Positions 1 to 11,245 of a DNA stretch of 32,000 nucleotides are shown piece by piece. Source of the DNA: Candidatus Kosakonia sp. 282A-S69 (lineage in GTDB: Bacteria; Pseudomonadota; Gammaproteobacteria; Enterobacterales; Enterobacteriaceae); NCBI RefSeq assembly GCF_029433855.1, contig NZ_JAROAU010000005.1:104001-136000 (forward strand), in the 5' to 3' direction. The notes beneath the pieces are model-generated. The model worked only from the letters and a program-made list of their open reading frames with translations. It was not told the DNA's origin and made no database searches. The first letter of the stretch is position 1, and the number at the start of each line of letters is the position of its first letter. A program made the translations under genes and the position numbers.

Positions 1-653
1 TTGAGCCGGGCGAGATCCACGATGGCGACGCGCCGGTAGAGGGCGGCTTTACCTATCTCACCTTTTACCTCGACGATCGCTGGCTCAACACCACGCTGCG
101 CGGCTTGTATGACGCGGTGCCCTCCAGCTACGCGCTGCACTTTTCCCACACCATCGCCCGCGAACCGCGGCTGATTCGCACCATTGCGCAAACCTTTAAC
201 GCGCTGCACAGCGACGAGATGCGCATTGTGCAGCAGGGGACGATGGATGCGCTGCTCGGCGAGCTGACGCACCACTGTCAGTGGCGCAAACGCATCCCGA
301 CGCAGATCCAGAGCGTGGCGATTGCCCATCGCGCACGGGATTACCTTCACGCGCATATTGGCGACAATATTGGCTTAACGGATCTGGCGCGAGAAACGGG
401 CACCGATCGCTTTACGTTGACGCGCTGCTTTAAGCGCGAGTTCGGTTTAAGCCCGCACGCCTGGCTTGTTCAGCTTCGCCTCGCCACTGCGCGGGCGCAG
501 CTGGCGCGGGGCGACCAGCCTGCCGATGTGGCTGCCGCTGTGGGATTTGCCGATCAGAGCCATCTTGGGCGCTGGTTCCAGCGCGCTTACCGTATCTCTC
601 CGGCGCACTACCGCAGGCTCTGCACAAACCTTCCAGACGACGGCCTCAAATAA
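1..653 (+). CDS. AraC-family transcriptional regulator, 5' end outside window
   Basis: The reading frame is open from base 3 and continues upstream of the window, so the true start is not visible. A TTG at 105 lies inside the gene and is not the start. The N-terminal part resembles an AraC sensory/cupin-type domain. The last ~100 residues are a two-helix-turn-helix AraC DNA-binding domain: a first HTH around GLTDLARETGTDRFTLTRCF and a second around VAAAVGFADQSHLGRWFQR, ending in the usual ISPAHYRR signature. It lies 37 bp upstream of a LysE-type exporter on the same strand; AraC regulators are often paired with such exporters, so it probably controls that gene. The effector is unknown. The family call is secure, the role is inferred. 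Confidence 0.9.
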   Translation, partial: EPGEIHDGDAPVEGGFTYLTFYLDDRWLNTTLRGLYDAVPSSYALHFSHTIAREPRLIRTIAQTFNALHSDEMRIVQQGTMDALLGELTHHCQWRKRIPTQIQSVAIAHRARDYLHAHIGDNIGLTDLARETGTDRFTLTRCFKREFGLSPHAWLVQLRLATARAQLARGDQPADVAAAVGFADQSHLGRWFQRAYRISPAHYRRLCTNLPDDGLK

Positions 654-690
654 CGCGACATTGACAGGCTGAAACCTAAGGAGCCTGACA

Positions 691-1296
691 ATGACCCTGC
701 TATATACCTTTCTGCCGTTTTTACTCTTCGCTTTTGTCGCGTCGATCACCCCCGGCCCGACCAATATCCTGATCCTTGCAAGCAGCCAGCGCTTCGGCGT
801 CAAAGCCACACTGCCGGCGGTGGTCAGCGCCTGTGTCGCCGCCAGCGCGATCGTCTTTATCTCCGGCGCGGGGGCAGGGCAAATCTTGCAGCAACATGTG
901 CTGGTAAGAACGGTGATGAGTTGGGCGGGCGTGGTGTGGTTAAGCTGGATGAGCTGGCAGCTCTTTCGTGCGCCAGCCACCGATCTGCATGGTGAGGCGC
1001 AGCAACCGTTTAGCGTGCGTGCAGCGGCGATATTACAACTCATCAACCCAAAAACCTGGATGATGGCCTTAGCGGTAGTGAGCCTCTTTACCCCACACAG
1101 CGGTCATCCGCTGCGCGAGGTCTCGGTGATGGCGCTGTCGTTTTTCCTGATCTCGCTCATCTGCCTTGCCGCCTGGGCGCTGCTCGGCAAAGCCGTAAAC
1201 CGACTCTTTCGCACCCCGGCCTCACTTGTCGCCTTCCAGCGGGCGATGGCGCTGTGCCTGTTTATCTCAGCGTGGGCGGGGCTGCTGAGCGCTTAG
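691..1296 (+). CDS. LysE/RhtB-family amino acid exporter
   Basis: This 201-residue protein is a typical LysE/RhtB-family inner-membrane exporter. It has about six hydrophobic segments and the N-terminal family signature [10 protein letters not shown] (roughly residues 20-29), followed by the [10 protein letters not shown] motif in the middle. Family members export amino acids or derivatives by proton exchange; the substrate here cannot be read from sequence. The ATG is preceded by a good AAGGAG site (around 678-683). It follows the AraC-type regulator by 37 bp and may be cotranscribed with it. Its TAG stop overlaps the TAA stop of convergent yjdC by two bases, with no terminator hairpin between them. 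Confidence 0.9.
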   Translation: MTLLYTFLPFLLFAFVASITPGPTNILILASSQRFGVKATLPAVVSACVAASAIVFISGAGAGQILQQHVLVRTVMSWAGVVWLSWMSWQLFRAPATDLHGEAQQPFSVRAAAILQLINPKTWMMALAVVSLFTPHSGHPLREVSVMALSFFLISLICLAAWALLGKAVNRLFRTPASLVAFQRAMALCLFISAWAGLLSA

Positions 1297-1868
1297 GTCA
1301 GCGCGCCACCCTTGCGGCAGCGGGCAAAGCGCAGAATATCTTCCGCCAGCCGCTGGGCGGTATCAACATCCGCCTGGCTGCGATTGACCAGCATACGGCT
1401 GAGGCACCCTTCCAGGATCAGTTCCATCTGCTTCGCGACCATCGCCGGGTCGTCCACCTCCAGCTCGCTCAGCAGCTTGTGGGAGAAGTTATACGCCTCC
1501 AGCTTCTGCTGATCCGCCAGCTGGTGAATCGGGTGATCCGGCGCGGGGAAGAAGGTGCAGGCAGCGATAAACAGGCAGCCGGGATAGCGGTTGTTGCTCA
1601 CGCACTCGGTCAGCGCCCCGTAGCGCGCCAGCAGTTTTTGTTCATGGTTGAGGCTCTCATCTAGCAGCAGCTGGCGACGCCAGGTATCGATCTGCTGGCT
1701 TAAATAGCGTAGCGCATCATAAAGCAGCGCCTCTTTATCAGGCCAGAAACGGCGGAACTCCTCCAGCGGATAGTCGACGCGCTCGGCAACCATTTCAAGA
1801 GTGGTGTCCGCAATGCCTCGTAATTCAAGCAGTTGCAATGTCTGGCTTAAAACGTCTTCGCGTTGCAC
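1293..1868 (-). CDS. yjdC: TetR-family regulator YjdC
   Basis: The protein has 191 residues and matches Escherichia coli YjdC closely from the start (VQREDVL) to the GALT C-terminus. The N-terminal ~50 residues form the TetR helix-turn-helix ([25 protein letters not shown]); the rest is the helical ligand-binding and dimerisation domain, with the motif [12 protein letters not shown]. The GTG start at 1868 is chosen because GAGGAG sits six bases upstream and it gives the family length; the frame is open further upstream but lacks a ribosome site. It is the last gene of the cutA-dsbD-yjdC run, 46 bp after dsbD. The ligand and regulon are not evident from sequence. Confidence 0.9.
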   Translation of the reverse strand: MQREDVLSQTLQLLELRGIADTTLEMVAERVDYPLEEFRRFWPDKEALLYDALRYLSQQIDTWRRQLLLDESLNHEQKLLARYGALTECVSNNRYPGCLFIAACTFFPAPDHPIHQLADQQKLEAYNFSHKLLSELEVDDPAMVAKQMELILEGCLSRMLVNRSQADVDTAQRLAEDILRFARCRKGGALT

Positions 1869-1914
1869 AGTGGTCTCCTCCGTTACTGCGTCAAACTTCC
1901 CCACCAAGTGTTGT

Positions 1915-3609
1915 TTACGGGACGCGTTTGCGCAAATGGTCGGCAAAGGCTTCGGCAGGCATAAACCCGGTCACCCGGTAAGCTTGCTGCTCTCGCCCTT
2001 GCGCGTCAAAAAAGAGCAGGGTCGGCAACCCCAGCACATTCAGATGGCGTAAAAGCGCCGCATCCTGCGCGTCATTGGCCGTCACATTGGCCTGTAATAA
2101 CAGCGTGTTGTTCAGTGCTGCCTGTACTTTCGGATCGCTGAAGGTGTACTTCTCAAACTCCTTACAGGCCACGCACCAGTCAGCATAGAGATCCAACATG
2201 ACAGGCCGACCATTGGCCTGCGCCAGCGCCCGGTTGAGATCGTCGACGCTTTTCACCGACGTAAAGGCCAAAGGCGTATGCGACTGCGTGGCTGGCGCAC
2301 CGAAGGCCCAGTCCTGCAAGGGACGCGCGCAAACCAGCGCCGCGCCGAGCAGGACGATTTGCAGCACCCGCATAATGGGGCGCCTGGCATTGAGGCTGGT
2401 GACAAATGCCCAGCCGAAGAAGGCGACCCCGAGCAACGACCAGAGCCGCAGCCCCCAGGCTTCGCCCAGCACGCGCTCGAGCAGAAAGACTGGCAGGGCG
2501 AGGATCACAAAGCCAAAGGCGGTTTTGACCTGCTCCATCCACGGCCCGCTTTTCGGCAGCAGGCGGTTGCCGAACACCGTCACGAGGATCAGCGGCAGCC
2601 CCATGCCGAGGGCGTAAAGGTAGAGCGTGCCGCCGCCGAGCCACAGGTTTCCGCTCTGGGCGATATAGAGCAGGATGGCGCTGAGCGGCGCGGTGGTGCA
2701 GGGGGAGCAGATAAGCCCGGCAATCGCCCCCATCGCGAACACGCCGCCGACGGAGCCGCCCTGCTGGCGGTTGCTCCACAGCGTTAAGCGGGTTTGCAGC
2801 GCGGAGGGAAGTTGCAGGTTAAAGAGGCCGAACATCGACAGCGCCAACAGGCTAAACAGCAGCGACAAGCCGATAAGCACATAAGGGTGCTGCAGCGCGG
2901 CCTGGAACGACAGCCCGGCGGCGGCCACTACCAGCCCCAGCGCGGTATAGGTCAGCGCCATCCCCTGCACATAAATAAAGGCCAGCAGCAGCGCGCGCGG
3001 CGTGGCAAGACGCTGTTTGCCGCCGAGCACAATGCCAGAAATCAGCGGGTACATCGGCAATACGCAGGGGGTGAAAGCGATGCCGATACCGATTAGCAGC
3101 GCCCAGAGGGCAGAGAAGGGCAGCGGGCGATCGGGCGCGGTATCCGTGGTCGGTGCGGCTTTTGGCTCGACCACCGGCGCGGCGGCGACCTCCATCAGCG
3201 GCACCACTTTGGTTTCCGGTGGGTAGCAGAAACCGGCATCGGCACACCCCTGATAAGTCACGGTGAGCGTCGCGCCTTTTCCGGCCTGCGCCACCGTTAG
3301 CGGCAGGTTCAGCTTCTGGCGATAGATCTCGGTCTTGCCGTAGAACTCATCTTCATGCCTCTCACCTTTGGGCAGAACGAGCACGCCGATCTGCGCCTGC
3401 GCAGGCGTGACGCGGATCTGCTGGCGGTAGAGGTAGTAGCCCTCTTTCACCTGCCAGTTGAGCGTCAGGTCATGTTGATGCTGTTGAAAATCAAAGGTGA
3501 ACGCCTGGTCGGCAGGCACAAAGTCAGAGCGGCCGGGCGCGTCGAACAGCCCGGCGAAAGCAGATGTACTGCATAACAGCAGGATCAGCGTAAGGATGCG
3601 TTGAGCCAT
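1915..3609 (-). CDS. dsbD: Thiol:disulfide interchange protein DsbD
   Basis: DsbD carries electrons from cytoplasmic thioredoxin across the inner membrane to periplasmic DsbC, DsbG and CcmG. All three redox modules are visible in 564 residues. A signal peptide (1-19, ending AFA) precedes the periplasmic alpha domain with Cys122 and Cys128 (GCADAGFC). Eight membrane segments (~165-430) carry Cys182 (FTPCVLP) and Cys304 (CSPCTTAP). The C-terminal thioredoxin-like gamma domain has the CVAC active site (Cys479/Cys482). These correspond to the six catalytic cysteines known in the E. coli enzyme. Its start lies inside the 3' end of cutA (25-base overlap), which implies translational coupling; yjdC follows. 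Confidence 0.98.
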   Translation of the reverse strand: MAQRILTLILLLCSTSAFAGLFDAPGRSDFVPADQAFTFDFQQHQHDLTLNWQVKEGYYLYRQQIRVTPAQAQIGVLVLPKGERHEDEFYGKTEIYRQKLNLPLTVAQAGKGATLTVTYQGCADAGFCYPPETKVVPLMEVAAAPVVEPKAAPTTDTAPDRPLPFSALWALLIGIGIAFTPCVLPMYPLISGIVLGGKQRLATPRALLLAFIYVQGMALTYTALGLVVAAAGLSFQAALQHPYVLIGLSLLFSLLALSMFGLFNLQLPSALQTRLTLWSNRQQGGSVGGVFAMGAIAGLICSPCTTAPLSAILLYIAQSGNLWLGGGTLYLYALGMGLPLILVTVFGNRLLPKSGPWMEQVKTAFGFVILALPVFLLERVLGEAWGLRLWSLLGVAFFGWAFVTSLNARRPIMRVLQIVLLGAALVCARPLQDWAFGAPATQSHTPLAFTSVKSVDDLNRALAQANGRPVMLDLYADWCVACKEFEKYTFSDPKVQAALNNTLLLQANVTANDAQDAALLRHLNVLGLPTLLFFDAQGREQQAYRVTGFMPAEAFADHLRKRVP

Positions 3610-3908
3610 GTGAGGTAGTCGTGCTCTCCGTGAGAAACTGGCAGCGCCAGCAGTTCAGGGGTTTGATAAGGGTGGTGCGATTTCAGGCAGGCGAAGAGAT
3701 CGTCGAGGTGCGCGACGTCGGTTTTCAGCAGCAGCTGCACTTCATACTCCTGCTCCAGCTTCCCTTCCCAGTAGTAGAGCGAGGTCGCGCCGGGAAGGAG
3801 CGTCACGCAGGCAGCGAGTTTTTCCGCCAGCGCTTTGGCCGCCAGATCCTGGGCGGTGGCTTCATCCGGGGCGGTGCAGAGTACAACAACGGCGTCGGGC
3901 GTGTTCAT
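3585..3908 (-). CDS. cutA: Divalent-cation tolerance protein CutA
   Basis: This is a 107-residue CutA1-family protein, a small trimeric PII-like fold linked genetically to copper tolerance in E. coli. Family signatures are the [14 protein letters not shown] beginning, the [16 protein letters not shown] core and [14 protein letters not shown]. The ATG at 3908 is used because AGGAGG lies six bases upstream; an in-frame TTG two codons earlier would abut the ribosome site. The last 25 bases overlap the start of dsbD. It lies about 85 bp downstream of dcuA on the same strand, beyond a terminator-like hairpin. The molecular function of CutA remains uncertain even in model species. Confidence 0.95.
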   Translation of the reverse strand: MNTPDAVVVLCTAPDEATAQDLAAKALAEKLAACVTLLPGATSLYYWEGKLEQEYEVQLLLKTDVAHLDDLFACLKSHHPYQTPELLALPVSHGEHDYLTWLNASLR

Positions 3909-3959
3909 TCTCAACCTCCTGAAAGCGAAAGCAGGGACTATAGCATGCGACGCGGGAAG

Positions 3960-3982
3960 ATCGGGCCGCCGGGCAGCCCGAT
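3960..3982 (-). terminator. Terminator-like hairpin after dcuA
   Basis: Perfect 7-bp arms ATCGGGC / GCCCGAT flank a 9-base loop just downstream of the dcuA stop. The following bases in the dcuA direction are only weakly U-rich (CTTCCC), so termination is probably partial and cutA may receive readthrough. Confidence 0.5.
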
Positions 3983-3992
3983 TTATAGACTT

Positions 3993-5294
3993 TTACAACA
4001 AGATACCGCCGAAGATAAAGCCGAGCACCACGCAGAGCGCGATGGCGATCACGCCGGGGATCAGGAAGGGGTGGTTAAAGACAAACTTGCCGATGCGTGT
4101 TGAACCGGTGTCATCCATCTCCACTGCTGCCAGCAGCGTCGGGTAGGTCGGCAGCACAAACAGTGCCGAAACGGCGGCAAAGGAGGCCACGGCCGTCAGC
4201 GGCGAGACGCCAAGCAGCAGCGCGGCAGGCATCAATGCTTTAGTGGTTGCCGCCTGCGAGTAGAGCAGAGTCGCCGCGAAAAAGAGCACTACCGCCAGCA
4301 GCCACGGGTAGCTGTGCAGCAGATCGCCCGCTACCATCTGAATATCGTCAATATGGTGTTTGACGAAGGTGTCGCCGAGCCACGCGACGCCGAGCACGCA
4401 GATACAGGCGCTCATGCCGGATTTAAAGGTGCCTGCGTTGAGGATCTCGCCGGTATCGACTTTGCAGCTCAGACAGATAAGCGTCGCGATAGTCAGCATA
4501 AACACCACAATTGCTTCGTTACGCGGCAGCACCGGGTTGGCAATAAGCCCCACCGTCGGGCTGATGGCGGTGGCATAAAGCATGACGGCGATAATGCCGA
4601 CCAAAAAGAGCATCACCGAGCGTTTGGCGTGGGGTTTAAGGGCGAATACCTGCTCGCCGCGCAATTTCACTTCCCCTTTCGCCAGCCGCTCCTGGTAGAC
4701 CGGATCGTCCTTCAGCTCGCAGCCAAGGAAATTACAGACAATAGCTGTCAGCATTACGGCAATCAGCGTGACGGGAATACAGATCGCCAGCAGCGTCAGA
4801 TAGCTGACGCCCAGTGGTTCAAGAATACCGGCAAAGAAGACCACCGCCGCGGAGATGGGGGAGGCGGTAATGGCGATTTGTGACGCCACCACGGCGATAG
4901 AGAGCGGGCGTGAGGGGCGGATGCCCTGCTCTTTCGCTACTTCAGTAATCACCGGCAGTGTGGAAAAGGCAGTGTGGCCGGTACCCGCCAGAATGGTCAT
5001 AAACCAGGTGACCAGCGGGGCGAGAAAGGTAATGTACTTTGGGTGGCGGCGCAGCATGCGCTCGGCGAGGCTGACCAGGTAATCCATACCGCCCGCCACC
5101 TGCATGGCGGCAATCGCGGCGATCACCGCCATAATGATCTCGATGACGTCAAAAGGGATGGCGCCCGGTTTAATTTGAAAGAAGAGCGTCAGCACCAGCA
5201 CTCCGAGGCCACCGGCAAAACCAATGCCGATCCCCCCGAGCCTGGCGCCAAGGTAGATGGCTAGTAAGACGAGGACAAGCTCTGCAGCAAACAT
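3993..5294 (-). CDS. dcuA: Anaerobic C4-dicarboxylate transporter DcuA
   Basis: This 433-residue inner-membrane protein of the Dcu family exchanges or takes up fumarate, malate and aspartate against succinate. It is hydrophobic throughout. Family motifs include GARLGGIGIGFAGGLGVLVL near the N-terminus, MAVIAAIAAMQVAGG, QIAITASPISAAVV and, near the C-terminus, LPTYPTLLAAVEMDDTGSTRIGK. Length equals E. coli DcuA. Compared from memory with the E. coli K-12 protein it is clearly divergent in several segments, but locus and family are certain. An AAGGAAG ribosome site lies six bases before the ATG. It lies downstream of aspA, separated by a strong hairpin, so it probably receives readthrough from aspA plus transcription of its own. 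The context ties it to aspartate fermentation and fumarate respiration. Confidence 0.93.
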   Translation of the reverse strand: MFAAELVLVLLAIYLGARLGGIGIGFAGGLGVLVLTLFFQIKPGAIPFDVIEIIMAVIAAIAAMQVAGGMDYLVSLAERMLRRHPKYITFLAPLVTWFMTILAGTGHTAFSTLPVITEVAKEQGIRPSRPLSIAVVASQIAITASPISAAVVFFAGILEPLGVSYLTLLAICIPVTLIAVMLTAIVCNFLGCELKDDPVYQERLAKGEVKLRGEQVFALKPHAKRSVMLFLVGIIAVMLYATAISPTVGLIANPVLPRNEAIVVFMLTIATLICLSCKVDTGEILNAGTFKSGMSACICVLGVAWLGDTFVKHHIDDIQMVAGDLLHSYPWLLAVVLFFAATLLYSQAATTKALMPAALLLGVSPLTAVASFAAVSALFVLPTYPTLLAAVEMDDTGSTRIGKFVFNHPFLIPGVIAIALCVVLGFIFGGILL

Positions 5295-5350
5295 AGTGGG
5301 CTTCCTTGTTTTCCAAGTGATACGAAAATGTTATTGGTAAGTAACCACCC

Positions 5351-5385
5351 AAAAGAAAAAGGCACGTCGCGGAGGACGTGCCTTT
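5351..5385 (-). terminator. Intrinsic terminator of aspA
   Basis: Arms AAAGGCACGTC (5358-5368) and GACGTGCCTTT (5375-5385) pair perfectly over 11 bases around a 6-base loop. In the aspA direction they are followed by TTTTTCTTTT (complement of 5351-5360). The opposite strand also has a T-run (5391-5395), but no gene reads into it from that side. Confidence 0.88.
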
Positions 5386-5409
5386 CATCTTTTTTAACCT
5401 GGAGGAGGG

Positions 5410-6846
5410 TTACTGTTCGCTTTCATCGGTATAGCGTTTCGCTTTATAGGCCGGATGCATCAGGTTCTGAGCAGAGAAGATATCATCCAGCTCCGTTTCC
5501 GTCAGCAGTCCGCGCTCCAGCACCACTTCACGCACGCTCTTGCCGGTTTCGGCGCAAATCTTGCCGACGATATCGCCATTGTGGTGGCCGATAAACGGGT
5601 TGAGGTAGGTAACGATACCGATGGAGTTATAGACGTAGCCTTCACACACCTCTTTGTTGGCGGTGATGCCGTTAATGCATTTTTCCAGCAGGTTGTAGCA
5701 GGCGTTGGTCAGGATGTGGATTGACTCGAACATCGCCTGGCCAATCACCGGCTCCATCACGTTCAGCTGCAGCTGACCCGCTTCGGAAGCCATGGTAACG
5801 GTCGTGTCGTTACCGATCACTTTAAAGCAGACCTGGTTCACCACTTCCGGCACCACCGGGTTCACTTTGGCAGGCATGATGGAGGAGCCCGCCTGCAGTT
5901 CCGGCAGGTTAATTTCGTTCAGACCGGCACGCGGCCCCGAGGAGAGCAGGCGCAGGTCGTTACAGATTTTAGAGAGCTTCACCGCCAGGCGTTTCAATGA
6001 ACTGTGCACCATTACGTAGGCACCGCAGTCGGAGGTCGCTTCGATCAGATCTTCCGCCGGCACTACCGGCAGGTTGCTCACTTCCGCCAGCTTCTGCACG
6101 GCGAGTTGCTGGTAGCCATCCGGCGTGTTGAGGCGGGTACCGATAGCCGTTGCGCCGAGGTTCACTTCGAGCAGCAGTTCCGCGGTACGCAGCAGGTTTT
6201 TGGTCTCTTCATTCAGCAGCACGTTAAAGGCATGGAACTCCTGGCCGAGGGTCATCGGCACCGCATCCTGCAGCTGGGTACGGCCCATTTTCAGGATATC
6301 TTTGAACTCCACCGCTTTGTTTTCAAAGCCTTCACCAAGCTGTTTGATGGCGTCAATCAGTTTGACCACCGAGGTGTAAACCGCGATGCGGAACCCGGTC
6401 GGGTAGGCATCGTTGGTGGACTGGCATTTGTTCACATGATCGTTCGGGTTGAGGAACTGGTACTCCCCTTTCTGGTGGCCCATCAGCTCAAGGCCGATGT
6501 TTGCCAGCACCTCGTTGGTGTTCATGTTCACAGAGGTGCCCGCGCCGCCCTGGTAGACGTCAACCGGGAACTGATCCATGCATTTGCCGTTGTTCAGCAC
6601 CTCATCACATGCGGCAACAATAGCGTTAGCAATACTTTTAGGAATGGTTTGCAGCTCTTTGTTCGCCAGCGCTGCGGCTTTTTTCACCATCACCATGCCA
6701 CGAACAAACTCAGGGATGTCGCTGATCTTGTTGTTGCTGATATAAAAGTTTTCAATCGCTCTCAGAGTATGCACGCCGTAGTAGGCATCCGCTGGCACTT
6801 CCCTGGTACCTAACAAGTCTTCTTCGATACGAATGTTGTTTAACAT
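5410..6846 (-). CDS. aspA: Aspartate ammonia-lyase (aspartase)
   Basis: AspA reversibly deaminates L-aspartate to fumarate and ammonia as a cytoplasmic homotetramer. The 478-residue length equals E. coli AspA. Visible signatures are [17 protein letters not shown], the [10 protein letters not shown] region, [17 protein letters not shown] and the superfamily signature [11 protein letters not shown] with its flexible catalytic serine loop. The ATG at 6846 is chosen over a GTG 14 codons upstream because AAGAAGG lies five bases before it and the length then fits the family. Residue 238 is Arg in the motif GTRLNTP, where E. coli AspA and fumarase-type relatives have Gly. It is followed by a strong terminator and dcuA. 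A candidate -10 and a CRP-like site lie upstream. Confidence 0.97.
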   Translation of the reverse strand: MLNNIRIEEDLLGTREVPADAYYGVHTLRAIENFYISNNKISDIPEFVRGMVMVKKAAALANKELQTIPKSIANAIVAACDEVLNNGKCMDQFPVDVYQGGAGTSVNMNTNEVLANIGLELMGHQKGEYQFLNPNDHVNKCQSTNDAYPTGFRIAVYTSVVKLIDAIKQLGEGFENKAVEFKDILKMGRTQLQDAVPMTLGQEFHAFNVLLNEETKNLLRTAELLLEVNLGATAIGTRLNTPDGYQQLAVQKLAEVSNLPVVPAEDLIEATSDCGAYVMVHSSLKRLAVKLSKICNDLRLLSSGPRAGLNEINLPELQAGSSIMPAKVNPVVPEVVNQVCFKVIGNDTTVTMASEAGQLQLNVMEPVIGQAMFESIHILTNACYNLLEKCINGITANKEVCEGYVYNSIGIVTYLNPFIGHHNGDIVGKICAETGKSVREVVLERGLLTETELDDIFSAQNLMHPAYKAKRYTDESEQ

Positions 6847-6956
6847 GTGAACCTTCTTTTTCAAGCTACGAATGAATACACCAATCACACAATATTTATG
6901 TGGTTATGTGTCTTTTTCGACCGACGATTATTCCCTCAATCGGCCAGAAGAGTGAA

Positions 6957-6962
6957 ATTATA
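6957..6962 (-). promoter_or_regulatory. Candidate -10 element of aspA promoter
   Basis: TATAAT is read on the minus strand about 111 bases before the aspA ATG. The -35 region (ACGGCA-like at 17-bp spacing) is poor, as expected for an activator-dependent promoter. A start near 6950 would place the CRP box at about -90. Confidence 0.5.
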
Positions 6963-7032
6963 TGCTGGCGCAGATGAAATGCCGTAATCGGGATCACTTA
7001 TTATCTTACTGGTCCCATCATAATTACCAATA

Positions 7033-7048
7033 TGTGAAACAAGTCACC
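7033..7048. promoter_or_regulatory. Predicted CRP-binding site
   Basis: TGTGA-AACAAG-TCACC matches the CRP consensus TGTGA-N6-TCACA at nine of ten positions. It lies between aspA and fxsA; aspA is known to be CRP-activated in E. coli, so aspA is the likelier target. Confidence 0.7.
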
Positions 7049-7184
7049 GCTGCGTAACAAACAAAACTTTACACCGTGGGGGAAATTGAATTTTTCAACT
7101 TTGGCACCATCTCAACGGTATGCGATTTCGCACACTCATTTTAGCAGCGGTCAGATGACAGCTGCTCGTTCACAGGAGAAGCCA

Positions 7185-7649
7185 GTGCGCTGGATACCGT
7201 TTATTGCTTTTTTCTTATACGTTTACATCGAAATCTCAATCTTCATTCAGGTGGCGCACGTTTTTGGCGTGCTGATGACGCTCATCCTGGTGCTCTTCAC
7301 CTCGGTTATCGGCATGTCGCTGGTGCGCAACCAGGGCTTTAAAAACCTGATGGCGATGCAGCAGAAGATGGCGGCGGGTGAAAGCCCGGCGGCCGAGATG
7401 ATCAAGAGCGTGTCGCTGGTGATCGCTGGCCTGCTGCTGCTGTTGCCCGGTTTCTTTACCGACTTCCTCGGCCTGCTGCTGCTGGTGCCGCCAGTGCAGA
7501 AACTGATCACCCTCAAACTGATGCCGCACCTGCGCTTTTCGCGCGGGCCGGGTGCCGGTGCCGGGTTTGGCGGTGGTGACACCTTTGAAGGCGAATATCA
7601 GCGTAAAGATGACCCCAACAACCGTCTCGATCATAAAGACGATCGTTAA
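7185..7649 (+). CDS. fxsA: Membrane protein FxsA
   Basis: FxsA is a small inner-membrane protein whose overproduction relieves exclusion of phage T7 by the F plasmid in E. coli. The 154-residue protein keeps the family core YVYIEISIFIQVAH, FTSVIGMSLVRNQGFKN and LLLPGFFTDFLGLLL. There are three to four membrane segments and a polar glycine-rich tail ending DHKDDR, as in E. coli. The GTG at 7185 is chosen because CAGGAGA sits five bases upstream and the protein then aligns with the E. coli start (RWIPFIA); the longer frame from 7086 has no ribosome site. A clear terminator follows at once. Its normal physiological role is not known. Confidence 0.92.
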   Translation: MRWIPFIAFFLYVYIEISIFIQVAHVFGVLMTLILVLFTSVIGMSLVRNQGFKNLMAMQQKMAAGESPAAEMIKSVSLVIAGLLLLLPGFFTDFLGLLLLVPPVQKLITLKLMPHLRFSRGPGAGAGFGGGDTFEGEYQRKDDPNNRLDHKDDR

Positions 7650-7657
7650 GCTCCGCT

Positions 7658-7682
7658 GCCCGGCTTCGCCGGGCATTTTTTT
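7658..7682 (+). terminator. Intrinsic terminator of fxsA
   Basis: GCCCGG-CTTCG-CCGGGC (7658-7674) followed by a T-run from 7676. The T-run reaches the 3' end of convergent yjeH. Confidence 0.85.
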
Positions 7683-8955
7683 ATTCCGGCACGGAACGAA
7701 CCGTTGCGGTGCGCCGTTTCGGTAACAAGAGCCACAGTGCCGCCAGCATCACCACCGCATATAAACTCTTCCAGCCAGGTATGATCAGTAGCAGCAGGCA
7801 GAGCACACTGCCGAGCAGTGCCAGCGCTTTGTAGCGCCCTTTCAGCAACCGACACCCCGCCAGCATGCAGAGCAGGTAGATCATGATAAAGATGCCGTTG
7901 GCATAGATGATCAGGGTGTCGAGATTGATGTTGAAGGCGTAAATAGCGAGCGTACAGGCCACGCAGCAGAGAATGACCGCATTGAGGGCGTTAAGCGGCA
8001 GCTGGCGCGCCGAGAGTTTCGCCAGCGCGCTGTCTGGTTTGTATGCTGCCTGCGACCACACCAGCCGGGCGAAGCTCTGAATATAGATATTGAGGCTGGC
8101 GAAACAGGCCAGGTAGCCAATAATGCAGGCGACCCACAGCGCCTGTTTACCAAAGAGATCGACGACAATCACCGGCAGCGAGGCTGCTGCGCCCAGGTGG
8201 TGCCAGAGATCGAATTTGAGCACCGCCACGGTACAGGCCCAGTAGACGCCGCCTGCCAGCAGCAGGCCAATCATCAGCGCACGGGGGAAATCCCGCTCGG
8301 GGTTTTTAAACTCCGAAGCGAGATGGGCGAATGCCTCCAGCCCGACAAAACACCAGAACATTACCGCTAATGAAGCGGACATCTCAGAGAGGGTGACGTC
8401 GCCCGGCGGCGGAAAGGGAATCTCATGCAAGGTAATGCCGCCGCGCCACCAGATGGCGACCAGCAGGGCAACGATCAGCCCGGCGATAATCGATTGTAGG
8501 TTGGCGCTGGATCCCGCTCCGCGCGTGCCGATAAGCCAGATCAGCGCCAGCGTCATCAGCTCCGCCATCAGCAGCATCGGTCCCTGCCAGCCAAACAGCC
8601 CCTGCCAGAAACCGGCGGCGATATGCAAAGCCGCAGGTAGCCCAACCGGGATCACCGAGAGAAACAGCCAGCCGGTCACCCGCTGCAAACGCGGGCCAAA
8701 CGCCATGCCGACAAAGTGGGCGACGCCGCCCGCGCTGGGGAAGTGACGCCCGAGCACCGCAAAGACAATTGCCACCGGGAAGACCAGCACGATAAGTAAC
8801 GGCCACGCCCACAGGCTGCTGTTACCGGCCGCCAGCGCGGCCAGCGCCGGAACGGCGAAGACCCCGGTGCCGAGTAAAGAGGTCGAGAGTAATCCAACAC
8901 CCTGCGCCAGCCCCAGCTCTTGTTTTAATCCGCTCATTTTTTCTGTCTGTCTCAT
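7681..8955 (-). CDS. yjeH: L-methionine/branched-chain amino acid exporter YjeH
   Basis: YjeH is an APC-superfamily inner-membrane exporter shown in E. coli to export methionine and branched-chain amino acids. The protein is about 424 residues with some 11-12 hydrophobic segments. It carries the family start GLAQGVGLLSTSLLGTGVF, the FWCFVGLEAFAHLASEFKNPERDFPRA motif region and the GNGIF-like YANGIFIMIYLL segment near the end. The start at 8955 has GAGG eight bases upstream; a second ATG at 8937 gives the start annotated in E. coli (MSGLKQ) but has no clear ribosome site, so the start is uncertain by six codons. It is divergent from groS, and its 3' end meets the fxsA terminator. Confidence 0.92.
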   Translation of the reverse strand: MRQTEKMSGLKQELGLAQGVGLLSTSLLGTGVFAVPALAALAAGNSSLWAWPLLIVLVFPVAIVFAVLGRHFPSAGGVAHFVGMAFGPRLQRVTGWLFLSVIPVGLPAALHIAAGFWQGLFGWQGPMLLMAELMTLALIWLIGTRGAGSSANLQSIIAGLIVALLVAIWWRGGITLHEIPFPPPGDVTLSEMSASLAVMFWCFVGLEAFAHLASEFKNPERDFPRALMIGLLLAGGVYWACTVAVLKFDLWHHLGAAASLPVIVVDLFGKQALWVACIIGYLACFASLNIYIQSFARLVWSQAAYKPDSALAKLSARQLPLNALNAVILCCVACTLAIYAFNINLDTLIIYANGIFIMIYLLCMLAGCRLLKGRYKALALLGSVLCLLLLIIPGWKSLYAVVMLAALWLLLPKRRTATVRSVPE

Positions 8956-9066
8956 ATCGGGAGCCTCGATGGTAGCACACCCGGTTTTGCTTAGGGCTCG
9001 CTGATCCCCGCCAGTAAAGGGAGGGGGCAGCCGTTTGCATTTTCGAAAATTTTTTTTGTTTTACCC

Positions 9067-9095
9067 CTTGAAGGGGGAGAGGCCTAACCCCATCT
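9067..9095 (+). promoter_or_regulatory. Sigma-32 heat-shock promoter of groSL
   Basis: CTTGAAG (9067-9073), a 14-base spacer and CCCCATCT (9088-9095) match the sigma-32 consensus CTTGAAA-N13/14-CCCCATNT. The arrangement is the same as the known groE promoter, about 80 bp before groS. Confidence 0.9.
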
Positions 9096-9141
9096 CTCAG
9101 GTCACCAGCCGGATAACCCTGTGGACCCGGCCTCACCATAA

Positions 9142-9468
<327 letters not shown>

Positions 9469-9500
9469 CAACGCGCGCGAACGAACCTGAACGAATTTAA

Positions 9501-11159
<1,659 letters not shown>

Positions 11160-11209
11160 TTGCTGCCGGACTCGTGCCCGGTAAAGCGGGCGCGCGTTCA
11201 ACGAAGAGG

Positions 11210-11236
11210 AGCGGGCTTATGCCCGCTCTTTTTTTT
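11210..11236 (+). terminator. Intrinsic terminator of groSL operon
   Basis: AGCGGGC-TTAT-GCCCGCT (11210-11227) followed by C and eight T residues. It insulates groSL from the convergent regulator gene of the accessory module. Confidence 0.92.
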
Positions 11237-11245
11237 GCCTGCGTT

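Larger units (their letters stand above)
6847..7184. other. Divergent intergenic control region aspA / fxsA
   Basis: These 338 bases separate the divergent starts of aspA and fxsA. They hold a TATAAT -10 element directed at aspA (6957-6962) and a near-consensus CRP box (7033-7048). The fxsA ribosome site CAGGAGA lies just before its GTG. No further gene is supported, although the fxsA frame stays open back to about 7086. Confidence 0.7.

Noticed and set aside
4314..4883. 189-codon open frame antisense to dcuA
   Set aside because: Polar His/Asp-rich shadow of a membrane protein gene; no start signals.
6004..6813. 269-codon open frame antisense to aspA
   Set aside because: Shadow of aspA: His- and Val-rich with no domain signature and no start signal.
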